Positions 26,983 to 36,447 of a DNA stretch of 64,000 nt are shown piece by piece. Origin of the DNA: Polynucleobacter sp. AP-Capit-er-40B-B4. Its GTDB lineage: Bacteria > Pseudomonadota > Gammaproteobacteria > Burkholderiales > Burkholderiaceae. Under the pieces are notes generated by a model that did no database searches, was not told the origin of the DNA, and saw nothing but the letters and a program-made list of their open reading frames with translations. How positions within the stretch are numbered: the first letter of the stretch is position 1; every line of letters begins with the position of its first letter. Both the position numbers and the translations under genes were made by a program. The stretch lies in assembly GCF_018882245.1 (NCBI RefSeq), contig NZ_JACVOV010000001.1, positions 620,001-684,000 of the forward strand. Reading direction: 5' to 3'.

Positions 26983-27747
26983 ATGACTGCATCCTCCAAA
27001 GCGCCTGATTTTTTAGTAGTGATTCCAGCTAGACTGGGATCTACTCGCCTGCCTCGTAAACCACTGGCAGATATTGGTGGTAAACCCATGGTGATTCGAG
27101 TGGCGGAGCGCGCTAAGCTATCTCTGGCGCAAAGTGTTGTGGTGGCTACTGACTCACCCGAGATTCAGGCGGCTTGTGACGAGCATCGTATCGATTGTTT
27201 GCTCACTAGCGAGAATCATCCAACTGGTACGGACCGCATTGCAGAAGTTGCGCAACTCTTAAAACTTCCAAACGATGCACTGATCGTGAACGTGCAAGGT
27301 GATGAACCGCTGATTCCACCAGAGTTGATCAACCAAGTTGCGAGCACCTTAGCTGAAAATGCACGTTGCGCCATCTCCACCGTGGCAGTACCGATTACAG
27401 AAGCTGCAGAAATTCATAATCCGAATGTGGTGAAGGTTGTCTTAAATCGTTCAGGTGAAGCACTGTACTTCTCAAGAGCACCCATTCCTTTTGTGAGGGA
27501 TGCTCAAGCCCTTCAATCCACTGAGCATTTACGGCACCTTGGCATCTACGGCTATAGAGCCGACTTCTTGCAGGCTTATAGCCGCTTGGAGCCGGCCCCT
27601 CCAGAACAAGCAGAAGCCTTGGAGCAGCTACGCGCCCTCTGGAATGGCTATCGGATTGCCGTTCATATTGCCCCTGAGGCACCTCCGGCAGGGGTTGATA
27701 CCCCCGAGGACCTCAAGCGCATCCAACAATTACTGGGCAATTCCTAG
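26983..27747 (+). CDS. kdsB: 3-deoxy-manno-octulosonate cytidylyltransferase
   Basis: Activates Kdo to CMP-Kdo for attachment to lipid A. The 254-residue enzyme begins with VVIPARLGSTRLPRKPLADI, the CTP-binding loop. VVATDSPEIQAAC, ENHPTGTDRIAEVA and NVQGDEPLIPPELI follow, as in all KdsB proteins, and HLGIYGYRADFL is present near residue 185. Length matches the family. It is 20 bases after the Trm112 gene. Confidence 0.96.
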   Translation: MTASSKAPDFLVVIPARLGSTRLPRKPLADIGGKPMVIRVAERAKLSLAQSVVVATDSPEIQAACDEHRIDCLLTSENHPTGTDRIAEVAQLLKLPNDALIVNVQGDEPLIPPELINQVASTLAENARCAISTVAVPITEAAEIHNPNVVKVVLNRSGEALYFSRAPIPFVRDAQALQSTEHLRHLGIYGYRADFLQAYSRLEPAPPEQAEALEQLRALWNGYRIAVHIAPEAPPAGVDTPEDLKRIQQLLGNS

Positions 27748-27797
27748 AAAAATCGCTTTTCAGGGGTCATTGCCGCCCTTCTCGGGGATAATCCTAG

Positions 27798-28526
<729 letters not shown>

Positions 28527-28535
28527 GCACGTAAA

Positions 28536-29501
28536 TTGGCCGTCAAAAAAGCTTTAATTATTGGCATTACCGGGCAAGACGGTGCTTACTTAGCCAAGCA
28601 CCTCTTATCCAAAGGATATGAAGTAACGGGTTCATCACGTGATGTGATGGCCTCTTCCTTTAATAATCTAAATGCCTTAGGTATTCGCTCGCAGGTCAAA
28701 CTCCTCTCTGTTTCGATCAACGACTTCAGAAGTGTTTTTAATGCGATTCAGACTGCTGATCCTGATGAAATCTACAATCTTGCTGGACAAACCTCAGTAG
28801 GACTCTCCTTTGATCAGCCTGTTGAAGCCATCGAGAGTATTGCGATTGGCACGCTCAATATTTTGGAGGTGATCCGTCTCCTAAGTAAGCCAGTGCGTTT
28901 TTACAATGCCGGCTCAAGCGAATGTTTTGGTGATACTGGCGATACACCCGCCAACGAACAAACACCCTTTGCACCACGCAGCCCTTACGCCGTAGCCAAA
29001 TCTACTGCGAAGTGGTTAATCAATAGCTATCGCGAGTCTTATGGCCTCTATGCCTGTACCGGAATCTTGTTCAACCATGAATCCCCACTGCGCCCTGAGC
29101 GTTTTGTTACCCAAAAGATCATTGCTGGTGCAGCCAAAATCAAAGCAGGTCAATTAGATAAATTGCAACTCGGTAACTTGGATATTTCTCGTGACTGGGG
29201 TTGGGCTCCAGAATACGTAGAAGCCATGTGGCTCATGATGCAATTAGACAAACCAGATGATTTTGTCATTGCTACTGGTAGAAAAGAATCGCTGAAATAT
29301 TTTGTCGCTAAATCATTTGAATATTTTGATTTAGATTGGCAGAAGTACGTAGAAATTGAGAAGAGCTTCTTCCGGCCAAATGAAATTGTTGCCAGCGTAG
29401 GAAACCCAGAAAAAGCTATCAAGACTTTGGGCTGGAAAAAGCCTACCGATATTGATGGCGTCATCAAGATGATGTGCGCCGAGAAAGCAAAGACGATCTA
29501 A
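28536..29501 (+). CDS. GDP-mannose 4,6-dehydratase-like protein (second GMD paralogue)
   Basis: Extended SDR of 321 residues that starts with TTG, nine bases after adk. It has GITGQDGAYLAKHLL, the GSSECFGDTGD catalytic segment and SPYAVAKSTAKW with the Y-x3-K dyad, plus the GMD-type NHESPLRPERFVTQK. The C-terminal loop of the canonical enzyme ([11 protein letters not shown]) is here FFRPNEIVASVGNPEKA, about 50 residues shorter than the gmd at 9.3 kb. It probably makes GDP-4-keto-6-deoxymannose for another sugar, for example rhamnose or perosamine, but no partner gene lies alongside. Confidence 0.82.
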   Translation: MAVKKALIIGITGQDGAYLAKHLLSKGYEVTGSSRDVMASSFNNLNALGIRSQVKLLSVSINDFRSVFNAIQTADPDEIYNLAGQTSVGLSFDQPVEAIESIAIGTLNILEVIRLLSKPVRFYNAGSSECFGDTGDTPANEQTPFAPRSPYAVAKSTAKWLINSYRESYGLYACTGILFNHESPLRPERFVTQKIIAGAAKIKAGQLDKLQLGNLDISRDWGWAPEYVEAMWLMMQLDKPDDFVIATGRKESLKYFVAKSFEYFDLDWQKYVEIEKSFFRPNEIVASVGNPEKAIKTLGWKKPTDIDGVIKMMCAEKAKTI

Positions 29502-29507
29502 TTCTGA

Positions 29508-29809
29508 TTAAGCATGAACACTCAGTTTCATGCCTAGTGCCTGTACCACTCGCGTCACAGTCTCAAATCGTGGTCTAGCCTCTACTTTTAAAGCTCTATA
29601 CAGAGACTCCCGCGTAACGCCACTCTTCTTAGCAATCTCTGTCATCCCTTTAGCTCTGGCAATATCGCCAATAGCGGCAACAAACAAAGCGGGATCACCA
29701 TCCTCTAAAACAGCGGAAAGATAAGCAGCAATATCTTTTTCGGTCTTCAGATAGTCAACAACATCGAATTTTTTAAATCTTTTATTTTGGTCTTTTTAGC
29801 ACTATTCAT
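29508..29809 (-). pseudogene. Frameshifted HigA-type addiction-module antidote
   Basis: From about 29790 to the stop at 29508-29510 the minus strand reads FDVVDYLKTEKDIAAYL, then GDIARAKGMTEIAKKSGVTR and ESLYRAL. This is a full match in pattern to the probable addiction module antidote proteins with an HTH domain. This frame has no usable start. The only ATG (29809, giving MNSAKKTKIKDLKNSM) is in a different frame and stops after 20 codons at 29747. A one-base shift within the A/T-rich run at about 29767-29800 would join them. It may be a true pseudogene, a sequencing error in a homopolymer, or programmed frameshifting. Confidence 0.7.
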
Positions 29810-30001
29810 TTAATCCTCCAGGGCTAGAAGCAACTTCTTAACCTTATTTCCTTGAGAGCGCCCTCCATGGCACTTTTGCCACAGTTTCAAATCGTGGACT
29901 AGCTTGTCTTTTTGATGCTCAGCAATTAACTTCGCACCCACTCTAATACGGATTTTATAAATTAGCGCTTCTTTTTTCGCATTACCCTTTTCCATTCTCA
30001 A
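29810..30001 (-). CDS. Small ORF beside the frameshifted antidote, possible toxin relic
   Basis: A 63-codon ORF ending directly before the antidote ATG (TAA then ATG). The product is very basic (MRMEKGNAKKEALIYKIRIR). It ends GGRSQGNKVKKLLLALED, vaguely like the GGDKSTQ-type tail of HigB killer proteins, but it lacks their core. Position fits a degraded toxin partner; I do not recognise a full domain. Confidence 0.3.
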   Translation of the reverse strand: MRMEKGNAKKEALIYKIRIRVGAKLIAEHQKDKLVHDLKLWQKCHGGRSQGNKVKKLLLALED

Positions 30002-30020
30002 CTTATAAGGTAATATTTAA

Positions 30021-30041
30021 CTATGCCACTAAGTGGTATAG
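30021..30041. promoter_or_regulatory. 21-bp palindromic operator before higB
   Basis: CTATGCCACT-A-AGTGGTATAG is a near-perfect inverted repeat (one mismatched pair) ending 6 bases before the higB ATG. A TATAGT hexamer at 30037-30042 could be a -10 box, which would give an almost leaderless mRNA. The layout fits autorepression by the antitoxin. Confidence 0.6.
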
Positions 30042-30047
30042 TTTTGC

Positions 30048-30437
30048 ATGACAAAAAAGCTTGCTCTTAAAACAAAAACTTTTACAAAATGGATGGGGAA
30101 ATGCAAGATTCAAGACTGCGATTTACTGCGTGCAATTGACGAAATGGAGCGAGGGCTTATTGATGCTGATCTTGGCTTTAATACGTACAAAAAACGTATC
30201 GGGTTGATCGGCATAGGAAAAAGATCTGGCGCTAGAGTAATCGTAGCAACTCAATTAATGAAGCGCTGGTTTTTTATCTATGGATTTGCTAAAAATGAAA
30301 AGTCTAATGTAAGTAGGGATGAGCTAGTCTATTTACAGGAAGTATCAAAAAGATTATTGAATCTAACAGATAGCGAAATTGATGTTGCGATTAAGAGCAA
30401 CGAATTAAGGGAGGTAGAGCATGATCACAAAAAATAA
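30048..30437 (+). CDS. higB: HigB-type RelE-like toxin (PF06296 type)
   Basis: 129-residue toxin of the RelE-like HigB group. Family-like segments are FTKWMGKCKIQDCDLLRAIDEMERGLIDADLG, KKRIGLIGIGKRSGARVIVATQL and FIYGFAKNEKSNVSRDEL. It should cut mRNA on the ribosome. Toxin precedes antitoxin, the reverse of the usual order, as is typical for HigBA. It overlaps the antitoxin gene by 17 bases. No clear Shine-Dalgarno precedes the ATG. Confidence 0.85.
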   Translation: MTKKLALKTKTFTKWMGKCKIQDCDLLRAIDEMERGLIDADLGFNTYKKRIGLIGIGKRSGARVIVATQLMKRWFFIYGFAKNEKSNVSRDELVYLQEVSKRLLNLTDSEIDVAIKSNELREVEHDHKK

Positions 30438-30741
30438 GAGTAGTCGCATTATTGAAGAAATGCGAGAAACCGTGGCTGGTCTTCATCGGTCTGGACTCAT
30501 TACAAGAAAAAGTATGGATGAATTCGAGGCCCTGCAGAACTTGGATGTAAAGCCAATGACGCCCACGCGTATCAAGCGTCTTCGTGCCAAAACACATTTA
30601 AGTCAAGCCGTATTTGCGTTAACTTTAAATACTAGCTTATCAACCATTCAAAAATGGGAAGCTGGAGATAAAAGTCCTAGCGGCCCCTCCCTTAAACTGC
30701 TATCCCTCATTGAGAGAAAAGGATTGGAAGTTGTTTTATAA
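30421..30741 (+). CDS. higA: HigA-type XRE antitoxin
   Basis: 106-residue DNA-binding antitoxin. The C-terminal half is a clear XRE helix-turn-helix: IKRLRAKTHLSQAVFALTLNTSLSTIQKWEAGDKSPSGPSLKLLSLI. The N-terminal half (SRIIEEMRETVAGLHRSGLI) is the usual toxin-binding extension. It presumably binds the 21-bp palindrome upstream of higB. The start overlaps higB by 17 bases. The end is 8 bases from the convergent nrdR gene. Confidence 0.88.
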   Translation: MITKNKSSRIIEEMRETVAGLHRSGLITRKSMDEFEALQNLDVKPMTPTRIKRLRAKTHLSQAVFALTLNTSLSTIQKWEAGDKSPSGPSLKLLSLIERKGLEVVL

Positions 30742-30749
30742 AGGTTCGC

Positions 30750-31196
30750 CTACTTCAGCTCTTTGAGAGCGCTCTCAAATGACTCAATGTCGGCAAAGCT
30801 TCGATATACGGAAGCAAAGCGAATATAAGCCACCTTATCTAAGCGCTTGAGCTCACGCATCACCAGCTCGCCCACTCGCTCACTAGGAATCTCTTTTTCG
30901 CCAAGGCTGAGGAGTTTTTCTTCTATTCGAGCAATCGATTCATCAACAGAGTCAGAAGACACTGGGCGCTTACGCAAAGCCAGCTTCAGTGAACTTGCCA
31001 ACTTGTCATGGCTATATTCCACACGACTGCCATTTTTCTTCACTATCGCTGGTAGCGCGAGTTCAACGCGCTCATAGGTCGTAAATCGCTTGTCACATTT
31101 AGCGCAACGGCGGCGACGGCGAATAGTATCGCCCTCGTCCGATACCCGAGTGTCTAACACCTGAGTATCGTCGTTATGGCAGAAAGGGCAGCGCAA
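30750..31196 (-). CDS. nrdR: Transcriptional repressor NrdR
   Basis: 148-residue zinc-ribbon and ATP-cone repressor of ribonucleotide reductase genes. The zinc ribbon cysteines are C3, C6, C31 and C34 ([19 protein letters not shown]), followed by [18 protein letters not shown] and the ATP cone. [18 protein letters not shown] near the C-terminus is diagnostic. It lies 27 bases after glyA on the same strand, the usual order in Burkholderiales. Confidence 0.96.
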   Translation of the reverse strand: MRCPFCHNDDTQVLDTRVSDEGDTIRRRRRCAKCDKRFTTYERVELALPAIVKKNGSRVEYSHDKLASSLKLALRKRPVSSDSVDESIARIEEKLLSLGEKEIPSERVGELVMRELKRLDKVAYIRFASVYRSFADIESFESALKELK

Positions 31197-31223
31197 TGAA
31201 CTCTTCTTTGTTTGGTTGGTTGC

Positions 31224-32468
31224 TTAACCGTAGACTGGGAAGCGCTTAGTTAACTCAGAAACCTGAGCGCGCACTTTAGCAATGTTCTCTGGATCATTTG
31301 GGTTATCCAAAACATCGGCAATAAAGTTTCCTACTTGTCTTGCTTCTGCTTCTTTAAAGCCACGTGTAGTCATCGCAGGTGAACCCAAACGAATACCGCT
31401 AGTCACCATTGGTTTTTCAGGATCATTTGGAATACCGTTTTTGTTGCACGTAATATGCGCTTCACCCAAGACACGCTCCGCTTCTTTACCGGTCATTTTC
31501 TTAGCGCGTAGATCAACCAACATCACATGAGAATCAGTTCCGCCAGAAACGATTCGTAAGCCACGAGCAATTAATGTTTCAGCCAAAGCTTTCGCATTCG
31601 CAATAACTTGCTTTTGATAATCGATAAAGCTAGGCTCTTGCGCCTCTTTAAATGCTGCTGCCTTACCGGCAATCACATGCATCAAAGGGCCACCCTGTAA
31701 GCCTGGGAATACCGCGGAGTTAATAGCCTTCTCGTGCTCAGCCTTCATCAAGATGATGCCGCCACGGGGACCACGCAAACTCTTGTGAGTGGTTGAGGTA
31801 ACGATGTCTGCATGAGGCACTGGGTTTGGATAAACACCAGCAGCAATCAAACCAGCATAGTGAGCCATATCAACCATAAAAATCGCGCCCACTTCTTTAG
31901 CTAATTTACCGATGCGCTCAAAATCAATTTTCTTCGAGTAAGCAGAGGCGCCAGCAATAATCAATTTTGGTTTGTGCTCACGAGCTAAACGCTCCATTTG
32001 CTCGTAATCAATTTCTTCATTTTTATCGAGGCCATAGGCGATTGGGTTAAACCATTTACCACTCATGTTCAGTGCCATACCGTGGGTCAAGTGACCACCT
32101 TCAGCAAGACTCATGCCCATAAACGTATCACCCGGCTTTAAGAACGCTAAAAATACTGCTTGGTTAGCAGATGCACCGCAATGGGGTTGAACGTTTGCTG
32201 CTTCAGCACCAAACAAAGTTTTGACGCGATCAATCGCCAATTGCTCAGCAACGTCCACGAATTCACAACCGCCGTAATAACGCTTACCCGGATAACCTTC
32301 AGCGTACTTATTGGTCAATTGGGAGCCTTGAGCTGCCATGACCGCTGGTGAGGTGTAGTTCTCAGATGCAATCAGCTCAATATGGTCCTCTTGACGCTTA
32401 TTTTCATTCTGAATAGCTTCCCATAATTGGGGATCGGTTTTGGCTAAAGTGTTTTGACGGTCAAACAT
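31224..32468 (-). CDS. glyA: Serine hydroxymethyltransferase
   Basis: PLP enzyme that interconverts serine and glycine while charging tetrahydrofolate. The 414-residue protein has the PLP lysine K229 in [13 protein letters not shown], plus [14 protein letters not shown] and [15 protein letters not shown] near the N-terminus. Length and motif positions match E. coli GlyA. Divergent from tolQ, with a 76-base intergenic region that should carry both promoters. Confidence 0.97.
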   Translation of the reverse strand: MFDRQNTLAKTDPQLWEAIQNENKRQEDHIELIASENYTSPAVMAAQGSQLTNKYAEGYPGKRYYGGCEFVDVAEQLAIDRVKTLFGAEAANVQPHCGASANQAVFLAFLKPGDTFMGMSLAEGGHLTHGMALNMSGKWFNPIAYGLDKNEEIDYEQMERLAREHKPKLIIAGASAYSKKIDFERIGKLAKEVGAIFMVDMAHYAGLIAAGVYPNPVPHADIVTSTTHKSLRGPRGGIILMKAEHEKAINSAVFPGLQGGPLMHVIAGKAAAFKEAQEPSFIDYQKQVIANAKALAETLIARGLRIVSGGTDSHVMLVDLRAKKMTGKEAERVLGEAHITCNKNGIPNDPEKPMVTSGIRLGSPAMTTRGFKEAEARQVGNFIADVLDNPNDPENIAKVRAQVSELTKRFPVYG

Positions 32469-32544
32469 GGTGATAATCCTGATGAAGTTCGATTGCTGAG
32501 TTGATTAACTTAGTAAAATCAACCTACATCATACAAAATCCACC

Positions 32545-33201
32545 ATGACCTCTACACAAGACCTCTCATTCCTCTCCCTAGTCCTCAATGCCAGCCTATT
32601 AGTACAGTTGGTAATGTTGTTATTACTCAGCATGTCCATAGCCTCTTGGACCATCATTTTTAAGAAAACGGCGGTTTTAAGAGGGGTTAGGCTAGATACG
32701 GAGCGCTTTGAGCGGGATTTCTGGTCCGGTGGCGACCTGAACACCCTCCTGGAGGCCGCCCAGCGCAATACCCGCAGCGATGCCGTCCTGGAGCACATCT
32801 TTGAGGCCGGTATGCAGGAGTTCACCAAGGGCCGTGAGATTGACGCTGCCCGCCGGGCCATGAAAGCCACTTACCAACGCGAAATGGACCTCCTAGAGGC
32901 CAATCTGCCCTTCCTGGCATCCGTTGGCTCAGTCTCCCCTTATATCGGTCTTTTTGGCACTGTTTGGGGGATCATGCATGCCTTCCGTGGTTTAGCGAAC
33001 GTCCAAAACGCAACCTTAGCGGCAGTTGCCCCAGGTATTGCGGAAGCACTCGTAGCAACTGCGATTGGTTTGTTTGCTGCAATTCCAGCAGTGGTTGCCT
33101 ATAACCGCGCAGCAACAGATGTAGACCGCCTCTCTATTCGCTTTGAAACTTTTATTGAAGAGTTCACCAACATCTTGCAGCGTCAAACTGCTGCACGCTG
33201 A
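32545..33201 (+). CDS. tolQ: Tol-Pal system proton channel subunit TolQ
   Basis: Inner-membrane subunit of the Tol-Pal machine that keeps the outer membrane attached during division. The 218-residue protein has three helices: LLVQLVMLLLLSMSIASWTIIF, then FLASVGSVSPYIGLFGTVWGIMHAF, and IAEALVATAIGLFAAIPAVVAYN. The second and third carry the conserved threonine and glycine residues of the channel. First gene of tolQRAB-pal-cpoB. Confidence 0.95.
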   Translation: MTSTQDLSFLSLVLNASLLVQLVMLLLLSMSIASWTIIFKKTAVLRGVRLDTERFERDFWSGGDLNTLLEAAQRNTRSDAVLEHIFEAGMQEFTKGREIDAARRAMKATYQREMDLLEANLPFLASVGSVSPYIGLFGTVWGIMHAFRGLANVQNATLAAVAPGIAEALVATAIGLFAAIPAVVAYNRAATDVDRLSIRFETFIEEFTNILQRQTAAR

Positions 33202-33236
33202 TTGAACTGATAAGTAAACCAATAAGCGAAAAAATT

Positions 33237-33656
33237 ATGGCCGGATCTTCATTACGTAAAAATAAACGTCGAGCGATGTCCGACATTAACGTCGTTCCGT
33301 ATATCGATGTGATGTTGGTATTGCTCGTGATCTTCATGGTGACCGCACCGATGGTCAATCCAGGTGTTGTCAATCTGCCAACCGTTGGTGGCGCCAAAGT
33401 GCAATCTTTACCACCCGTCTTTTTAACTATCGATGCTAATGAAAATGTCATCGTGAAAAAAGATGGCGACCCCACACAAACTCTCAATAAATTTGAACTC
33501 GGCGCTTTTGCGAGATCACAAGCAGAAAAATCTGCAGACCAGCCAATTGTGATTGCTGCTGACAAATCCATTAAATATGAAACAGTGATGGAAGTCATGT
33601 CCAAGCTCAAAGAGAATGGCGTGAAGCGTGTCGGCCTTGCGGTCAAGACCCAATAA
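33237..33656 (+). CDS. tolR: Tol-Pal system protein TolR
   Basis: 139-residue single-pass inner-membrane protein, partner of TolQ. The membrane segment INVVPYIDVMLVLLVIFMVTAP contains the key aspartate for proton flow. The periplasmic part includes PIVIAADKSIKYETVMEVMSKLKENGVKRVGLAV, a TolR/ExbD dimer-domain hallmark. It lies 35 bases after tolQ. Confidence 0.95.
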   Translation: MAGSSLRKNKRRAMSDINVVPYIDVMLVLLVIFMVTAPMVNPGVVNLPTVGGAKVQSLPPVFLTIDANENVIVKKDGDPTQTLNKFELGAFARSQAEKSADQPIVIAADKSIKYETVMEVMSKLKENGVKRVGLAVKTQ

Positions 33657-33682
33657 GGCTTAGAGGCTTGCTTTAATCGCCC

Positions 33683-34501
33683 ATGAATAGCGCTCCTACT
33701 TTTCAACCCTCCCTCTCGCCTTTCAAGCGAGGACGTTTTACAAAAGAAGAAAGTACTAAGCGCGCATTTACTTTTTCTTTAATAGCGCACCTAGGTTTGC
33801 TTGCTTTTTTAATGGTAGGAATCAGCTGGAATAACAGCAGCTCTTCCGGTGTTGAAGTGGAGCTCTGGGACTCCGCACCACAAGTTCAAATGCCTCCCGA
33901 GCCTGAACTCAAAACAGAAGTAAAAGAAGAGGCTGCGGATATTGCCATCAAGAAAAAGAAGGTGGAAAAAGAGCCTCCTAAAAAAGAAGTAAAAGAAACA
34001 CCAAAAACAGTGAAGCCTCCTCCACCAAAAGAGAAGGTGAAAGAAAAAGAGCCAGAAAAACCAAAGAAGGCTGAAGCCCCCAAAGCACAATCTCCTGCAG
34101 AAACCAAAGCGAATGCCGCCGCAGAAAAAGCACGCGCCGATCAATTGGCTCGTTTACGTGCTGCAGCGGGTGCAGAGGGTGGTAGTGGCGGTACCGTTGG
34201 TAGCGGCGTAGGTGGCGGTGGCAATGCTCCACCAGGTTGGACCGATAAAGTTATCAAAAAAGTGAAGCCTTTAATTGTGTTTAACCCAGAGTCCATTAGT
34301 GGCAATCCTGCTGCAGTGATTCTGGTAAGCCTTGCGCCAGATGGGGCCATCTTGAGCACCAGTATCCAAAGCTCGAGCGGTAACGCCGGCTGGGACCGCG
34401 CAGTGCTTCTCGCTCTTTCTCGCGCAGAAAGTCTGCCAAAAGACGACAATGGCAAAATTCCGCAACGCGAAGTAAAACTGACCTTTAAACCCAAGGACTA
34501 A
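33683..34501 (+). CDS. tolA: Tol-Pal system protein TolA
   Basis: Links the TolQR motor to TolB and Pal across the periplasm. The 272-residue protein has an N-terminal membrane helix (FSLIAHLGLLAFLMVGISW), a Lys/Glu/Pro/Ala-rich domain II (about 75-170) and a Gly-rich hinge (GAEGGSGGTVGSGVGGGGN). The C-terminal TonB-like domain ends REVKLTFKPKD. Domain II is short compared with E. coli TolA. It is followed 3 bases later by tolB. Confidence 0.93.
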   Translation: MNSAPTFQPSLSPFKRGRFTKEESTKRAFTFSLIAHLGLLAFLMVGISWNNSSSSGVEVELWDSAPQVQMPPEPELKTEVKEEAADIAIKKKKVEKEPPKKEVKETPKTVKPPPPKEKVKEKEPEKPKKAEAPKAQSPAETKANAAAEKARADQLARLRAAAGAEGGSGGTVGSGVGGGGNAPPGWTDKVIKKVKPLIVFNPESISGNPAAVILVSLAPDGAILSTSIQSSSGNAGWDRAVLLALSRAESLPKDDNGKIPQREVKLTFKPKD

Positions 34502-34504
34502 AGC

Positions 34505-35815
34505 ATGCTGCATTTGGTAACGAGATTGAAATCCAAAATGATTTCTTATGGCGCAGTCATTGTGGCGTTGCTAATCAGCATGGCAACTCCAGCATTCGCC
34601 CAGATGAATATTGAAATCACTGGCGTAGGTCAATCGCTTTATCCGATCGCGGTGATGCGCTTTAAAGACGAGAATAAATTACCCATCAGTATTACTGACA
34701 TCATTCGCCAAGACTTGGCACGCAGCGGTTACTTTAAAAATACTGAAAATGGCAACGCTGTTGAAAGCGATGAAGGCACTCCGAATTACAAATCGTGGGC
34801 AGCACGTGGCGCCGATGCATTAGCTGTGGGTTCAGTTGTGCAAACTGGCAATGGTCAATTTGAGATTCACTACAAATTATTTGATATTCGTAAAAGCCTC
34901 AGTTTAGGCGGTCTCAATCTCAATTCCAGCACAGATAATTTGCGTGCGGTTGCTCACAAAATTGCTGATGACATTGTCTTTAAATTACTGGGTGAGCGTG
35001 GCGTGTTTTCTACTCGTTTGTCCTATGTCATTAAGGATGGCAAGCGCTATCGCCTTGTCATCTCAGACGCTGATGGCCAGAATATTCGCAATGCCATGAA
35101 TAGTGGCGAACCAATCATCTCGCCTTCTTGGTCACCGGATGGTAAGAAAGTAGCTTACGTTTCTTTTGAAGATCGTAAGCCAGTCATTTATGTTCACGAA
35201 CTTGCTACCGGTCGTCGCATTTCTCTTTCCAATCAAAAGGGAAATAACAGCGCACCAGCTTGGTCACCCGATGGTAAGAAATTGGCTATCTCTTTATCTA
35301 AAGATGGCAATACTCAGATCTATGGCATCAATGCTGATGGAACTGGATTGCACCGCCTTACTCGCGGAAACACGATTGATACCGAGCCGCAATATTCCGC
35401 TGACGGTCGTTACATTTACTTCACGAGTGACCGTGGTGGAAATCCGCAGATTTATCGCATGAGTGCTGAAGGCGAACAAGTTGAGGGCGCTAAACGCGTT
35501 ACCTTCAAACAAGGCTTCGTCACTTCACCGCGCATTTCTCCAGATGGTAAATATTTAGCCTACATTGCTAATGTAGGTGGCGCATATCGTCTCTACATTC
35601 TGAACTTAGCTACTGGCGATTCTCAAGCGTTGACTGATGGCTCTAGTGATGAATCTCCCTCCTTCGCTGCAAATGGTCGTTATGTTCTCTACTCCACTAA
35701 AGTCGGTGGCAAGCGTGTTTTAGCTGCCGTCTCAGTGGATGGCAATTCAAAGCAGGTGCTCAGCATTCCAGGATCTGATGTTCGTCAGCCGTCCTGGGGT
35801 CCATTCATGGACTAA
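34505..35815 (+). CDS. tolB: Tol-Pal system periplasmic protein TolB
   Basis: 436-residue periplasmic protein that binds Pal and TolA. It has a signal peptide ending near TPAFAQ, an N-terminal domain starting MNIEITGVGQSLYPIAVMRF, and a six-bladed beta-propeller seen as repeats such as SPSWSPDGKKVAYVSFEDRKP, APAWSPDGKKLAIS and SPRISPDGKYLAYI. Length matches the family. It lies between tolA and pal. Confidence 0.96.
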   Translation: MLHLVTRLKSKMISYGAVIVALLISMATPAFAQMNIEITGVGQSLYPIAVMRFKDENKLPISITDIIRQDLARSGYFKNTENGNAVESDEGTPNYKSWAARGADALAVGSVVQTGNGQFEIHYKLFDIRKSLSLGGLNLNSSTDNLRAVAHKIADDIVFKLLGERGVFSTRLSYVIKDGKRYRLVISDADGQNIRNAMNSGEPIISPSWSPDGKKVAYVSFEDRKPVIYVHELATGRRISLSNQKGNNSAPAWSPDGKKLAISLSKDGNTQIYGINADGTGLHRLTRGNTIDTEPQYSADGRYIYFTSDRGGNPQIYRMSAEGEQVEGAKRVTFKQGFVTSPRISPDGKYLAYIANVGGAYRLYILNLATGDSQALTDGSSDESPSFAANGRYVLYSTKVGGKRVLAAVSVDGNSKQVLSIPGSDVRQPSWGPFMD

Positions 35816-35840
35816 AACCGGATCCAACCCTACATAAGCA

Positions 35841-35857
35841 AGCCCTTTTTAAGGGCT
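35841..35857 (+). other. Hairpin in the tolB-pal gap
   Basis: AGCCCTT-TTT-AAGGGCT, a perfect 7-bp stem, 26 bases after the tolB stop. No T run follows, so it may be an mRNA processing or stability element rather than a terminator. Confidence 0.4.
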
Positions 35858-35943
35858 GAAATAGTCACTTTTGATGCTCTTGGGGGCATAATATTGAGTA
35901 TTAGCTCATTTATAGATTCAGCTTGTAGGAAAAAGGAAGAACC

Positions 35944-36447
35944 ATGAAGATTTCTATCGCACGTCGCGCAGCGACTTTTGCTCTCATCGGCGCCACCGCA
36001 TTTTTGATGGCCGCATGTTCTAGCGTTAAATTGGATGACACCGATGGCGCGAATGGCAGCGGTGGCAGTGGAAAATTTGGCTCACAACCATGGAACGATC
36101 CTAATAGCCCACTCTTTGACAAGAGCGTTTACTTTGGCTTTGACGAGTACACCGTTCAGACTAAATATCAAAAGATGTTGTCTGCCCATGCAAGCTATTT
36201 GAAAGCCAACCCAAAACAAAAAGTCATCATTCAGGGCAATACTGATGATCGTGGCACTGCGGAATACAACTTGGCACTAGGTCAACGTCGTTCTGATGCT
36301 GTACGCAAATCACTCAACTTAATGGGTGTGTCCGATGATCAAATGGAAGCAGTAAGCTTTGGTAAAGAAAAGCCAAAGGCTGAAGGCGATAACGAAGCAG
36401 CATGGGCACAAAACCGCCGCGCTGATATTGTTTACATCACGAACTAA
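35944..36447 (+). CDS. pal: Peptidoglycan-associated lipoprotein Pal
   Basis: Outer-membrane lipoprotein of 167 residues anchored to peptidoglycan. The signal peptide has lipobox LMAAC with C25. The OmpA-like domain contains VYFGFDEYTVQ, IIQGNTDDRGTAEYNLALGQRRSDAV and ENEAAWAQNRRADIVY-like residues that bind diaminopimelate. The 128-base gap after tolB may hold a separate promoter. It overlaps the next gene by one base. Confidence 0.96.
   Translation: MKISIARRAATFALIGATAFLMAACSSVKLDDTDGANGSGGSGKFGSQPWNDPNSPLFDKSVYFGFDEYTVQTKYQKMLSAHASYLKANPKQKVIIQGNTDDRGTAEYNLALGQRRSDAVRKSLNLMGVSDDQMEAVSFGKEKPKAEGDNEAAWAQNRRADIVYITN

Noticed and set aside
29530..29724. 64-codon plus-strand ORF after the second GMD gene
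   Set aside because: The opposite strand encodes the antidote pattern with clear homology; this ORF is its shadow.
33809..34494. Several overlapping minus-strand ORFs in tolA
   Set aside because: They arise from the Lys/Glu-codon bias of tolA domain II and are Phe/Leu-rich or Pro/Ser-rich shadows.
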